This document shows, piece after piece, positions 1-6,583 of a DNA stretch of 6,715 nucleotides. The position numbers and the translations under genes are program-made. A model generated the notes under the pieces. That model was not told where the DNA came from and searched no databases. It saw only the letters and a program-made list of their open reading frames with translations. Source of the DNA: Bacteroidaceae bacterium (GTDB taxonomy: Bacteria > Bacteroidota > Bacteroidia > Bacteroidales > Bacteroidaceae); contig CAAGDO010000121.1 in assembly GCA_900768625.1 (NCBI GenBank), positions 1-6,715 of the forward strand, read 5' to 3'. The stretch's first letter is position 1; the number at the start of each line of letters is the position of its first letter.

Positions 1-1
1 A

Positions 2-100
2 GTAGGACTTGATGAAAAGCAACTCCTTGAAAGGAAAATTATCTTGGCGCAAAAAACACTAGACAGACTCAATCGCAAGCTCTCTGTAACGCAAGGGTGA
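2..100 (+). CDS. C-terminal end of an unidentified upstream gene (partial)
   Basis: An open frame runs in from the window edge and ends at TGA 98-100, giving 32 residues. The tail is rich in Lys, Leu, Arg and Gln (for example LLERKIILAQ followed by KTLDRLNRKL) and looks like an amphipathic, possibly coiled-coil, C-terminal helix. The other two plus frames meet stops within the first dozen bases. I do not recognise the family, and 32 codons are too few to assign one. The codons are more A/T-rich than those of the transporter genes downstream. The 520-nt gap and the promoter candidate at 393-424 suggest it is not in the same operon. An open frame this short could also be chance. Confidence 0.4.
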   Translation, partial: VGLDEKQLLERKIILAQKTLDRLNRKLSVTQG

Positions 101-392
101 TACATGTTATATAGAAGCCCACTAGGCGGAAAAGAATCGGGCATTCCCGTTCCGTTTGGTCCCCGCTTTCTGTTCCCCATCCGTTAACAATCAGAAACAT
201 GCAATCCTAAATGACCCCAAAAACTCCTTTCATGGCAATTTTTCTGACTTTTTGTGCCATGAAAGGACAAGCAAGGTTGAAAACCGTCAGCGTGGTAAAC
301 GTTTGGGAAGTGCCATTTGTAACGTGAAAAACCGCATAATATGCAAAATGCAAGCGAATTCATCGAAAAATTGCCCTTTTCGGTAACTAAAT
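101..392. other. Intergenic region without a credible gene; contains inverted repeats
   Basis: No open frame here looks coding. A compound stem at 127-154 (CGGAA with TTCCG, plus inner CGGG with CCCG) lies 26 nt after the partial gene. It could be a weak terminator, but it is followed by only three Ts. A perfect 13-bp inverted repeat is at 225-267 and is listed separately. A small stem pairs 364-369 with 377-382. The composition is A/T-rich compared with the genes on either side. Short frames on both strands (such as 156-386 plus and 184-564 minus) have no domain features and cross the promoter or hairpins. Confidence 0.6.
225..267. repeat. Perfect 13-bp inverted repeat (hairpin)
   Basis: The left arm TCCTTTCATGGCA at 225-237 is the exact reverse complement of TGCCATGAAAGGA at 255-267. 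The arms are separated by a 17-nt T-rich loop. On the plus strand no T-run follows. On the minus strand the stem is followed after two bases by five Ts (the complement of 219-223), so it could terminate a leftward transcript. It could also be an operator or part of a dispersed repeat. The symmetry is seen directly; any function is inference. Confidence 0.6.
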
Positions 393-424
393 GTTGGTCG
401 ATATGGAAAAAAGTGGTATTTTTG
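393..424 (+). promoter_or_regulatory. Candidate Bacteroidota housekeeping promoter for the transporter operon
   Basis: TATTTTTG at 417-424 matches the Bacteroides/Prevotella -7 consensus TAnnTTTG fully. GTTG at 393-396 matches three of four bases of the -33 element TTTG, with a 20-bp spacer. This is the best such pair I found between 101 and 620. It predicts a transcript start at about 428-432 and a 5' leader of about 190 nt before the ATG at 621. The sequence match is direct; activity as a promoter is inferred. Confidence 0.55.
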
Positions 425-620
425 CCCCCAACATTCCAACGTGGAGAAACCCAAGATAACATAGACATCTCCAAATTCAGACCTTGAATTTGCATGAAAG
501 AAGCGCAGGCCCGAGGCGGCTTTCGCGTCTTTTGCCTTGTCTGATGTGACAAGAGTCTAAACAAAGGTGAAACGCGTGGGACATTCCAAAGATAATAATG
601 TTTAATTTAATGGTGATAAT
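425..620 (+). promoter_or_regulatory. Long structured 5' leader of the SusC-type operon
   Basis: This roughly 190-nt stretch lies between the promoter candidate and the susC-like start. It can form three consecutive stem-loops. The first pairs CAAATTCA 472-479 with TGAATTTG 485-492. The second pairs AAAGA and CGC (497-501, 504-506) with GCG and TCTTT (525-532) around a GC-rich interior. The third pairs CTTGTC 536-541 with GACAAG 548-553. A 16-codon frame starts at ATG 494 and stops at TGA 542-544, inside the third loop. The 9-mer ACATTCCAA occurs at both 431-439 and 581-589. After 555 the leader becomes A/T-rich and unstructured, as expected before a start in a phylum that seldom uses Shine-Dalgarno pairing. 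I cannot match it to a known riboswitch class. Confidence 0.4.
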
Positions 621-3584
621 ATGAACAAAAAGTTAGTGCTCTTGGGAGCAGGACTGCTGTTGACGGCAGCCACTGCTTCAGCGCAGAAACTTGTGACGGG
701 TAAGGTGACCGACTCGCACGGCGAGCCCGTGATGGGTGCCACTGTGCGTGTGGCAGGTACGAAAATCCTCACCACAACAGATGCCAACGGTAATTTCAAA
801 CTCAACAACGTTCCCGCATCTGCAAAGAAACTCAACGTTTCCTTCATCGGTATGCAGCCCTCCACCGTCAGCGTGGCCGGCAACGTGAGCGTTGTCCTCA
901 AGGATAACGAACTCGGTGAAGCCGTTGTGATCGGTTACGGTACGGCTCGTAAGGTCGGTACGGTTGTAGGTTCCGTTTCCAAGGTGGGCGGCGAAATCAT
1001 TGCCGACAAACCCGCTGCGAACCTCGCTGATGCACTTCAGGGTAAGCTCTCCGGTGTGCAGATCTTCAGCCAGTCGGGTGATGCCGGTTCGATTTCCGCT
1101 TCTTCCATCCGTATGCGTGGTGTCGGTTCGCTTTCTGCCAGCAACACTCCTTTGCTCGTGATCGATGGTTCTCCCGCAGAAATGTCCATGCTCAGCCTTC
1201 TCAATGACAAGGATATTGAAAGCGTCACCACTCTCAAGGATGCATCGGCCACTTCCATCTACGGTTCTCGTGCAGCCAACGGTGTCATCTATGTAACCAC
1301 GAAGCGCGGCCGTTCAGACGAAAAGGCTGTCATCTCCGTGAGCCAGAAGATTGGTTGGAGCCAGTTGGCAAACGGCATCGGCAACCCGATGAACGCTAAC
1401 GAGTTGCTCCAGTTCCAGTTGGAGAATGGTATTATCACCAGCAGCCAGTATGCCACCTATAAGGCACATGGTGCCAACACCGATTGGGCAGGCTACTACT
1501 TCGACAATGCAGCCCCCATGTACAACACGGACTTCTCTATCCGTGGCGGTTCAGGTTCGACGAACTACTACGTCTCAGCTTCTTACTTGAAGAAGAACAG
1601 TTTGACGAGAGTTTCGCATTTCAACCGTTATACGCTCCGTACCAACTTGGAAACCAAGCCCAAGTCATGGCTCACGATGGGTATCAAGCAGAATATCGCC
1701 TATACGGACCGTCTCGCTGATGAGTACACCAACCGTGACGGAGGTGGCAGCGGATCCAATGCGGTGACTGCTGCTTTCATGTTGCCGACCTATTGGGATC
1801 CGTACGATCCTGAGTCAGCCAAGAACCATCAGTTCCTCTTTGGTCCCAGCAGCCTCTACGATTCACAGTGGATCCAGACCCAGCGTCCGCGTAAGTGCAA
1901 CGACGTGGTATATAATGGTGTGGCTTATCTTCAGATCAATCCTGTGAAGGGTCTGACCCTCAAGTCACAGCTCGGTCTGTATGCTGACGACACGCGTGCC
2001 CGTCAGTCCGTCTATCTCACCATCCCCGGTGCTACCACCGGTATGGCCAAGGAATCACATGCCCGTTCTTCCGTCTGGACGATCACCAACACGGCTGAGT
2101 ACAAGTTCAAGGTCGCTGAAAACCACGAAATCACGTTGCTCGCCGGTCAGGAAGGTATCAAGGGTACTTCAAACAACTTCTCTGCCACGGGTGCCGGTAT
2201 CACGGACGACCGTCTTTCGAATCTCGGAAGCGTGACCGACTACCGTAAGCCCGGTTATGGCTACAGCAAGTACGAGTATCTTTCTTTCTTCGGCCGTGTT
2301 GACTATGGCTTCAAGGATAAGTATTTCGCCAACTTCACGCTCCGTAATGACCAGAGTTCTCGTTTCGGTGCCAGCAATCGCGGTGCAAACTTCCTCAGTG
2401 GTGGTTTGATGTGGCGCGTGACGGCGGAGGACTTCATGGTGGCAACCCGCGGTTGGTTGACCGACCTCCAGTTGAAGGCCAGCCTCGGTACGACAGGTAA
2501 CTCTGAGCTCGGTAGCGACTACTTGAGCCTTGGTCTGGTTGGTACGACTCAGTTCAACGGCAACAGCGGTTGGCTTCTTGCCCAGCCTTCCAACGAGAAA
2601 CTCGGATGGGAGAAGCAGTTGCAGTTCAACTTCGGTGTGACTGCCCGTTTGTTCGACCGTTTGGGCGTGGATTTCAACGTCTACAAGCGTAAGACTTCCG
2701 ACATGCTCATGAGCACCCCCTTGCCCACGACGACCGGTTTCTCTTCTCAGATGATGAACGTTGGCGATATGAGCAACCGCGGTGTCGAACTCGAATTGAA
2801 CTACGACGTTATCCGCACGCAGGATGCCTATGTCAATGTCTATGCCAACTATTCCTATACGAAGAACAAGATTGAATCCTTGTTCTATGGTTTTAAGGAA
2901 TGGCCTGTCATGTCTGCTCTCCTCAACTACACCGTGGGCAAGAGCTTGGAATACTACATGCCGATCTATGCCGGTGTTGACAAGGAAGACGGTGCTCCGA
3001 TGTGGTACAAGGCTGGCCATAAGGGCAACCCCGTCCATGAGTACAACCCCGAAACGATGACGAAGACCTACAGCGATGACCTCTATCAGACCACGGGTAA
3101 GAGCTGCTTCGCTCCCCACAGTGGTGGTTTCGGTTTCTCTGCCAACTGGAAGGGCTTCACCCTCAGTGCTGACTTCGCTTATGTGCTCGGCAAATACATG
3201 GTCAACAATGAGTATTTGTTCTCTGCCAGCCGTGGTAACGCCATGAACGGCTTCAACCAGGACAAGGACATGCTCAACATCTGGAAGAAGCCGGGTGACC
3301 TCGCTTCTCTTCCCAGCTTTGACTATGAAACCGAGTTCGATACCCACTTGCTTGAAAACGCTTCCTTCATGCGTATGAAGAACCTGTCGCTCTCCTATGA
3401 CCTGCCTAAGGGTTGGATGGAAGCCACCAACTTCTTCACGAATGTGCGTTTCAACTTCGTGGCTCGTAACCTCTTCACCGTCACCAAGTACAAGGGTTCG
3501 GATCCTGAAATCGATTCCAACATCGCTCTCGGTTCCTTCCCCGCAACCCGCGACTTTACTCTCGGTGTTGAAGTAACATTCTAA
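621..3584 (+). CDS. SusC/RagA family TonB-dependent outer-membrane transporter
   Basis: This is a 987-residue TonB-dependent transporter, a normal length for SusC. It should import a nutrient too large for porins across the outer membrane, powered by TonB-ExbBD, with the lipoprotein encoded next as its lid. Residues 1-21 form a signal peptide ending ASA, with cleavage before Gln22. Residues 24-95 are a carboxypeptidase-D regulatory-like domain (VTGKVTD, then GEPVMGATV, then a DANGNF turn). EAVVIGYGT at 100-108 is the family's linker before the plug. The plug (about 112-230) includes PLLVIDG and the family hallmark SIYGSRAANGVIYVTTKRG. The barrel follows and ends VEVTF with a terminal Phe. Barrel stretches such as NDQSSRFG (576-583), HLLENASFMR (909-918) and TVTKYKGSDPE (953-963) recall P. 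gingivalis RagA, an oligopeptide transporter. The start at 621 is fixed by the signal peptide. The substrate is not shown by the sequence. Confidence 0.96.
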   Translation: MNKKLVLLGAGLLLTAATASAQKLVTGKVTDSHGEPVMGATVRVAGTKILTTTDANGNFKLNNVPASAKKLNVSFIGMQPSTVSVAGNVSVVLKDNELGEAVVIGYGTARKVGTVVGSVSKVGGEIIADKPAANLADALQGKLSGVQIFSQSGDAGSISASSIRMRGVGSLSASNTPLLVIDGSPAEMSMLSLLNDKDIESVTTLKDASATSIYGSRAANGVIYVTTKRGRSDEKAVISVSQKIGWSQLANGIGNPMNANELLQFQLENGIITSSQYATYKAHGANTDWAGYYFDNAAPMYNTDFSIRGGSGSTNYYVSASYLKKNSLTRVSHFNRYTLRTNLETKPKSWLTMGIKQNIAYTDRLADEYTNRDGGGSGSNAVTAAFMLPTYWDPYDPESAKNHQFLFGPSSLYDSQWIQTQRPRKCNDVVYNGVAYLQINPVKGLTLKSQLGLYADDTRARQSVYLTIPGATTGMAKESHARSSVWTITNTAEYKFKVAENHEITLLAGQEGIKGTSNNFSATGAGITDDRLSNLGSVTDYRKPGYGYSKYEYLSFFGRVDYGFKDKYFANFTLRNDQSSRFGASNRGANFLSGGLMWRVTAEDFMVATRGWLTDLQLKASLGTTGNSELGSDYLSLGLVGTTQFNGNSGWLLAQPSNEKLGWEKQLQFNFGVTARLFDRLGVDFNVYKRKTSDMLMSTPLPTTTGFSSQMMNVGDMSNRGVELELNYDVIRTQDAYVNVYANYSYTKNKIESLFYGFKEWPVMSALLNYTVGKSLEYYMPIYAGVDKEDGAPMWYKAGHKGNPVHEYNPETMTKTYSDDLYQTTGKSCFAPHSGGFGFSANWKGFTLSADFAYVLGKYMVNNEYLFSASRGNAMNGFNQDKDMLNIWKKPGDLASLPSFDYETEFDTHLLENASFMRMKNLSLSYDLPKGWMEATNFFTNVRFNFVARNLFTVTKYKGSDPEIDSNIALGSFPATRDFTLGVEVTF

Positions 3585-3629
3585 ATCTCTAATCACACTT
3601 AGGGTTACAACCAAATCAAACAGACTACA

Positions 3630-5099
3630 ATGAATAGAAATATCATCAAAGCCTTGTTGTGCTCTGCTCTCGCGGTGCCTGTACTCACTTCCTGTGAGTT
3701 GGACCAGTACCCCGACACCTATATCCCTACGGAGCAGTCATGGCAGACTCTCAAAGATGCCGAGAACTACAACAACGGTATCCTCGCTTCTATCCGAGGC
3801 ATCTCTTATGGTGCAGGAAGTGTCGGCGAAGTTCAGACGGACCTCTTCAATCTCCGCAACACGGCCATCGACCTCTATCAGGTTCACACTTGGACGTTTA
3901 CGAACACCCAGTTTGACGGTGATGGTCTTTGGAGTGGAAGCTACAACGTGATCAGCAATGCCAACAATGTCATCAACAACATCGACAAGGTGAAGGTTGA
4001 AACGGAGGCGGAACGTCAGTTGCTGAACAAGTACAAGGCCAACGCCATTTTCGCCCGTGCCTTTGCTTATGCCAACATGGTTCCCTTCTACTGCGAGAAC
4101 TACGATGAAAGCAAGGAACAGCTCGGCCTCCCCATCATCAAGACGGTGGACGTGAACCGCAAGCCGAAGCGTGCCAGCCTGAAGGAAACTTATGAGTTCA
4201 TCATCAGCGACCTGACAGAAGCCCGTAAGCTCTATGCTGACAAGGAGGATATGGACTATACTTCTCCCAACTATAATGTGGCAGAAGCGCTCCAGGCCCG
4301 TGTCCTGCTCAACATGGGCAAGAACAAGGAAGCAGTTGACACCGTCAATGACCTTCTCACCCGTTATTCGCTCATCACGAACAAGGCGGACTATCAGAAC
4401 ATGTGGCAGAACGACGTGGCTGATCCCGGTAAGGAAATTCTTCTGGAGCTCCAGATGACTCCCGATGACCGCGCAGGCTTCTATGGTGACTATGAGTCAT
4501 GGAACCAGTCCACTCAGACCTACAATCCCAGCTACATCCCGACCAAGGGCTTGCTCGACCTCTACGAACGTTCGGACTATCGTCGCGCCATGTTCTTCAC
4601 GAAGGGTACGATTGAAGCTCTCGACCAGGTTGCAGACGGATATGTGCTCAACAAGTTCCCCGGCAATGAGGCTCTTCGTAAGAGCAACGACGGCGAGCGT
4701 ATCTTCTACAACATGCCGAAGGCTTTCCGCGTTTCAGAGCTCTATCTGATTGCTGCCGAAGCAACGAACAAGCTCAATGGCGGCGGTGCTGACTATCTTT
4801 CTGTCCTTCGTCAGGCTCGTGGTCTCCAGGCTACAACCGTGACCGGCGATGCGCTCATGTCGCTCGTCAAGGACGAATGGGCACGTGAGTATGTCGGCGA
4901 AGGTCAGCGTTTCATCTGCCTCAAGCGTTGGAATGCAGGCTTCACCCGCATGAAGGCTCAGAGCTTCTCTGCCAATATCCTCAGCAACCAGACGGGTGCC
5001 CAGGGTCTTGAGATCAAGCCTGATAACCGACGCTTCCTTTGGGAGATTCCCGCTCAGGACCTTCAGGCTAATCCCAATCTTGAGCGTAACTGGAAATAA
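3630..5099 (+). CDS. SusD/RagB family surface lipoprotein, lid of the transporter
   Basis: This 489-residue SusD-type lipoprotein should sit on the cell surface as the hinged lid of the barrel encoded 45 nt upstream, capturing substrate. Residues 1-21 are a lipoprotein signal peptide with lipobox LTSC, giving acylated Cys22. The next residues ELDQ include acidic positions, as expected for surface export in Bacteroidota. Helical TPR-like segments fit about 34-56, 128-151, 184-203 and 216-246. The C-terminal SusD/RagB domain is marked by YNPSYIPTKGLLDLY (298-312), GYVLNKF (337-343), VSELYLIAAEA (368-378), REYVGEGQRF (419-428), LKRW (431-434) and the end FLWEIPAQDLQANPNLERNW. From memory, the CELD start, the VNKF-like motif, the GEG-R motif and the NP-L--NW ending all resemble RagB. 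Spacing and strand indicate co-transcription with the SusC gene. The exact ligand is unknown. Confidence 0.94.
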   Translation: MNRNIIKALLCSALAVPVLTSCELDQYPDTYIPTEQSWQTLKDAENYNNGILASIRGISYGAGSVGEVQTDLFNLRNTAIDLYQVHTWTFTNTQFDGDGLWSGSYNVISNANNVINNIDKVKVETEAERQLLNKYKANAIFARAFAYANMVPFYCENYDESKEQLGLPIIKTVDVNRKPKRASLKETYEFIISDLTEARKLYADKEDMDYTSPNYNVAEALQARVLLNMGKNKEAVDTVNDLLTRYSLITNKADYQNMWQNDVADPGKEILLELQMTPDDRAGFYGDYESWNQSTQTYNPSYIPTKGLLDLYERSDYRRAMFFTKGTIEALDQVADGYVLNKFPGNEALRKSNDGERIFYNMPKAFRVSELYLIAAEATNKLNGGGADYLSVLRQARGLQATTVTGDALMSLVKDEWAREYVGEGQRFICLKRWNAGFTRMKAQSFSANILSNQTGAQGLEIKPDNRRFLWEIPAQDLQANPNLERNWK

Positions 5100-5113
5100 T
5101 CCACTTTCAGAAA

Positions 5114-5152
5114 GCACAGACAGGGCGTGGCTTCGTCCACGCGCTGTCGTGC
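5114..5152 (+). repeat. Strong hairpin in the gap between the SusD-type and third genes
   Basis: GCAC 5114-5117, GACAG 5119-5123 and GCGTGG 5125-5130 pair with CCACGC 5137-5142, CTGTC 5144-5148 and GTGC 5149-5152. This makes 15 base pairs with one bulged A (5118), one G-G mismatch (5124/5143) and a 6-nt loop. No T-run follows, so it is not an ordinary intrinsic terminator. It lies 15 nt after the SusD stop and 26 nt before the next start. It could stabilise or mark a processing point in the mRNA and set different levels for the transporter pair and the third gene. The structure is direct; the role is inferred. Confidence 0.6.
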
Positions 5153-5177
5153 CCAAACCATTAATGCAACTCACAAC

Positions 5178-6269
5178 ATGAAATTCCATATCAAGGCTCT
5201 CGTGGCCAGCATCGTGTTGGGTTTCGCGCTCGTTTCCTGCAACAGCAACTTCGACGACGAAATGCCCAATGTGAACTATCCGCAAAAGATGGAACTCGGT
5301 TCTTGGACTCCTGAGTACATCGCTCCCACGAAGACTACCTACACATTGAATCTCACAGTGAACGAGGCTGGTGACACCATCTGCGACGTGACAACCTACA
5401 ATCCTGTGACCAAGAAGTCCAATGTTCTCGCCGGCGGCGCTGTGAAGTATAATGAGAAGGTGGGTATGATCACCGCTGACTATGCCACTTCTTTCTATGG
5501 CACTGCTGCCCGCGTGACCTTGACTTTCCGCGACGACCTGAAGTCTGGCATTGTCAACATCTACACCCTTTCTCAGGATGACGATGGTAAGGAAGTGGCC
5601 GAAAGCCAGGGTTCCTTCCGAGCTGTCAAGAGCAGCACGTTCTCCGTTTATGGTATGTGGACACTCGGCAACGGCGAAACCGTGCAGCTCAACAGCGATG
5701 GTACGGCCAGCGTTGTTGTCGGTGAGGAAGTAACTGCAACGGGTACTTACACGTTTGACGGTAACAACGGTACGTTCACGACCTCCGAAGGTAAGGTTTA
5801 TGCTTTTGCCAAGAACGACAAGGGTCAGATGCATGTCACGGTGAACGGTGAGACTTACTACGCTGCTCACTCCCAGACGGCCTATACGAACGACTGGATT
5901 GATTTCGCTGTTGGTAAGTACTACACTTGGCTCTTCGGTCAAGAAGAGGAAACCACTATCGAATATTCTGATTGCCGCGCTGAATACCGCGTCAACTTGA
6001 ACATCTTCGGTGTTGAAAACAACTACCTCTCCTTCAACTGGAACCGTGAGACCAACGAAATCACACCGCTTCAGTCTTCTTTCGATACGAACTACACCCA
6101 TAAGCAGGATGGTCAGACACTTGGTAAGGTGTTCGGTACTCCCGGAGGTGCCTTCACCTTCGATCCCGCAACGAAGGTCTTCACTTTCATCATCAAGTAT
6201 GAGATTCCCGGTGTAGGTGCTTTCGGTACGGATAAGGATAAATTCACCGTAACGGATATGGTTGAATAA
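5178..6269 (+). CDS. Putative surface lipoprotein, third gene of the SusCD-type operon
   Basis: I do not recognise a named family. The 363-residue protein starts at ATG 5178, not at the in-frame ATG 5127. From 5178 it begins with a textbook lipoprotein signal peptide (MKFHIKALVA, hydrophobic core, LVSC, acylated Cys21), whereas 5127 would add 17 polar residues and lie inside the hairpin. After Cys21 comes NSNFDDE, acidic as in surface-exported Bacteroidota lipoproteins. The rest is rich in beta-type alternation, Thr, Tyr and Gly, and can be read as three modules: about 38-150 (begins GSW), 157-232 (begins GMW, lipocalin-like, with ATGTYTFDGNNGTF) and 244-363 (begins GKYYTW, ends FTVTDMVE). 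The last resembles, from memory, C-terminal beta modules of lipoproteins found beside SusCD pairs. It may be an accessory subunit that binds substrate or caps the complex. No catalytic motif is visible. It is the last gene before the terminator. Confidence 0.85.
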   Translation: MKFHIKALVASIVLGFALVSCNSNFDDEMPNVNYPQKMELGSWTPEYIAPTKTTYTLNLTVNEAGDTICDVTTYNPVTKKSNVLAGGAVKYNEKVGMITADYATSFYGTAARVTLTFRDDLKSGIVNIYTLSQDDDGKEVAESQGSFRAVKSSTFSVYGMWTLGNGETVQLNSDGTASVVVGEEVTATGTYTFDGNNGTFTTSEGKVYAFAKNDKGQMHVTVNGETYYAAHSQTAYTNDWIDFAVGKYYTWLFGQEEETTIEYSDCRAEYRVNLNIFGVENNYLSFNWNRETNEITPLQSSFDTNYTHKQDGQTLGKVFGTPGGAFTFDPATKVFTFIIKYEIPGVGAFGTDKDKFTVTDMVE

Positions 6270-6300
6270 TCATCTCTATCCCATCCCTATCACACATAAT

Positions 6301-6353
6301 AAGAAGAATCCGCTCCACATTTCTTTCTGGGAATGTTGAGCGGATTCTTTTTT
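6301..6353 (+). terminator. Intrinsic terminator of the three-gene operon
   Basis: AAGAATCCGCTC at 6304-6315 pairs perfectly with GAGCGGATTCTT at 6338-6349. After one mismatch the stem continues with 6317-6323 pairing to 6330-6336, leaving a 6-nt loop. Three more pairs are possible at the base. The stem runs directly into six Ts (6348-6353). It begins 32 nt after the stop codon of the third gene, so it closes the operon. The A-run on the 5' side (AAGAAGAA) is short, so termination of a leftward transcript would be weaker. Confidence 0.9.
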
Positions 6354-6369
6354 GTTTGTTTCCTTTGAA

Positions 6370-6480
6370 AAAAGGAACGTGTTATTGCCGTATGATTTTT
6401 CCGTCAATTCTGTTGCGCCCTGTGTTTTGGGCGAAGCCTGAATCCATAGAAGAATCATGCGATAATTACACGTTCCTTTT
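6370..6480. repeat. 111-nt imperfect palindrome, possible dispersed repeat or small RNA
   Basis: The arm ends AAAAGGAACGTGT (6370-6382) and ACACGTTCCTTTT (6468-6480) are exact reverse complements. Pairing continues inward with scattered mismatches and G-U pairs, for example 6389-6401 with 6449-6461. It reaches a terminal CGCCC/GGGCG stem (6416-6420 with 6429-6433) and an 8-nt loop. The whole element can fold as one long hairpin on either strand. The mix of mismatches and G-U pairs is more like a MITE- or REP-type element or a structured RNA than a simple terminator. It lies just after the operon terminator. I cannot check its copy number here. Confidence 0.6.
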
Positions 6481-6583
6481 ATAGTCAAAAAGAAATGGTT
6501 TGAGAATCAACCGAACGGAATTTGAAACTTGATTGGGCATTTACACTATCTCGTTTTGAGGGCCTAGCCATTAACCCACATTG

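Noticed and set aside
485..492. TGAATTTG as a second -7 promoter element nearer the SusC start
   Set aside because: It lacks the conserved A, has no TTTG-like element at the right distance upstream, and is better explained as the right arm of the 472-492 hairpin.
184..564. Minus-strand open frame of 126 codons in the upstream region
   Set aside because: It runs through the promoter candidate, all leader stem-loops and the 13-bp inverted repeat. Its product is rich in Cys, His, Trp and Phe without a domain pattern. If homologous peptides exist in other genomes, conservation of the DNA leader would explain them better.
2169..3614. Minus-strand open frame of 481 codons opposite the SusC-type gene
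   Set aside because: The plus frame has clear TonB-dependent receptor motifs throughout. The antisense frame has no signal peptide or known motif, and its low-complexity Val/Glu/Thr-rich product is typical of the strand opposite a gene with strong C-ending codon bias.
5127..5177. Upstream in-frame ATG at 5127 as start of the third gene
   Set aside because: It would place 17 polar residues before the signal peptide and bury the start in a stable stem. ATG 5178 gives a complete lipoprotein signal peptide directly.
4734..6101. Minus-strand open frame of 455 codons across the SusD-type and third genes
   Set aside because: It spans two well-supported plus-strand genes and the hairpin-bearing gap between them, with no recognisable domain. 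It is a codon-bias shadow.
6276..6488. Minus-strand open frame of 70 codons after the operon
   Set aside because: It crosses the terminator and most of the 111-nt palindrome, which explain the sequence better than a gene.
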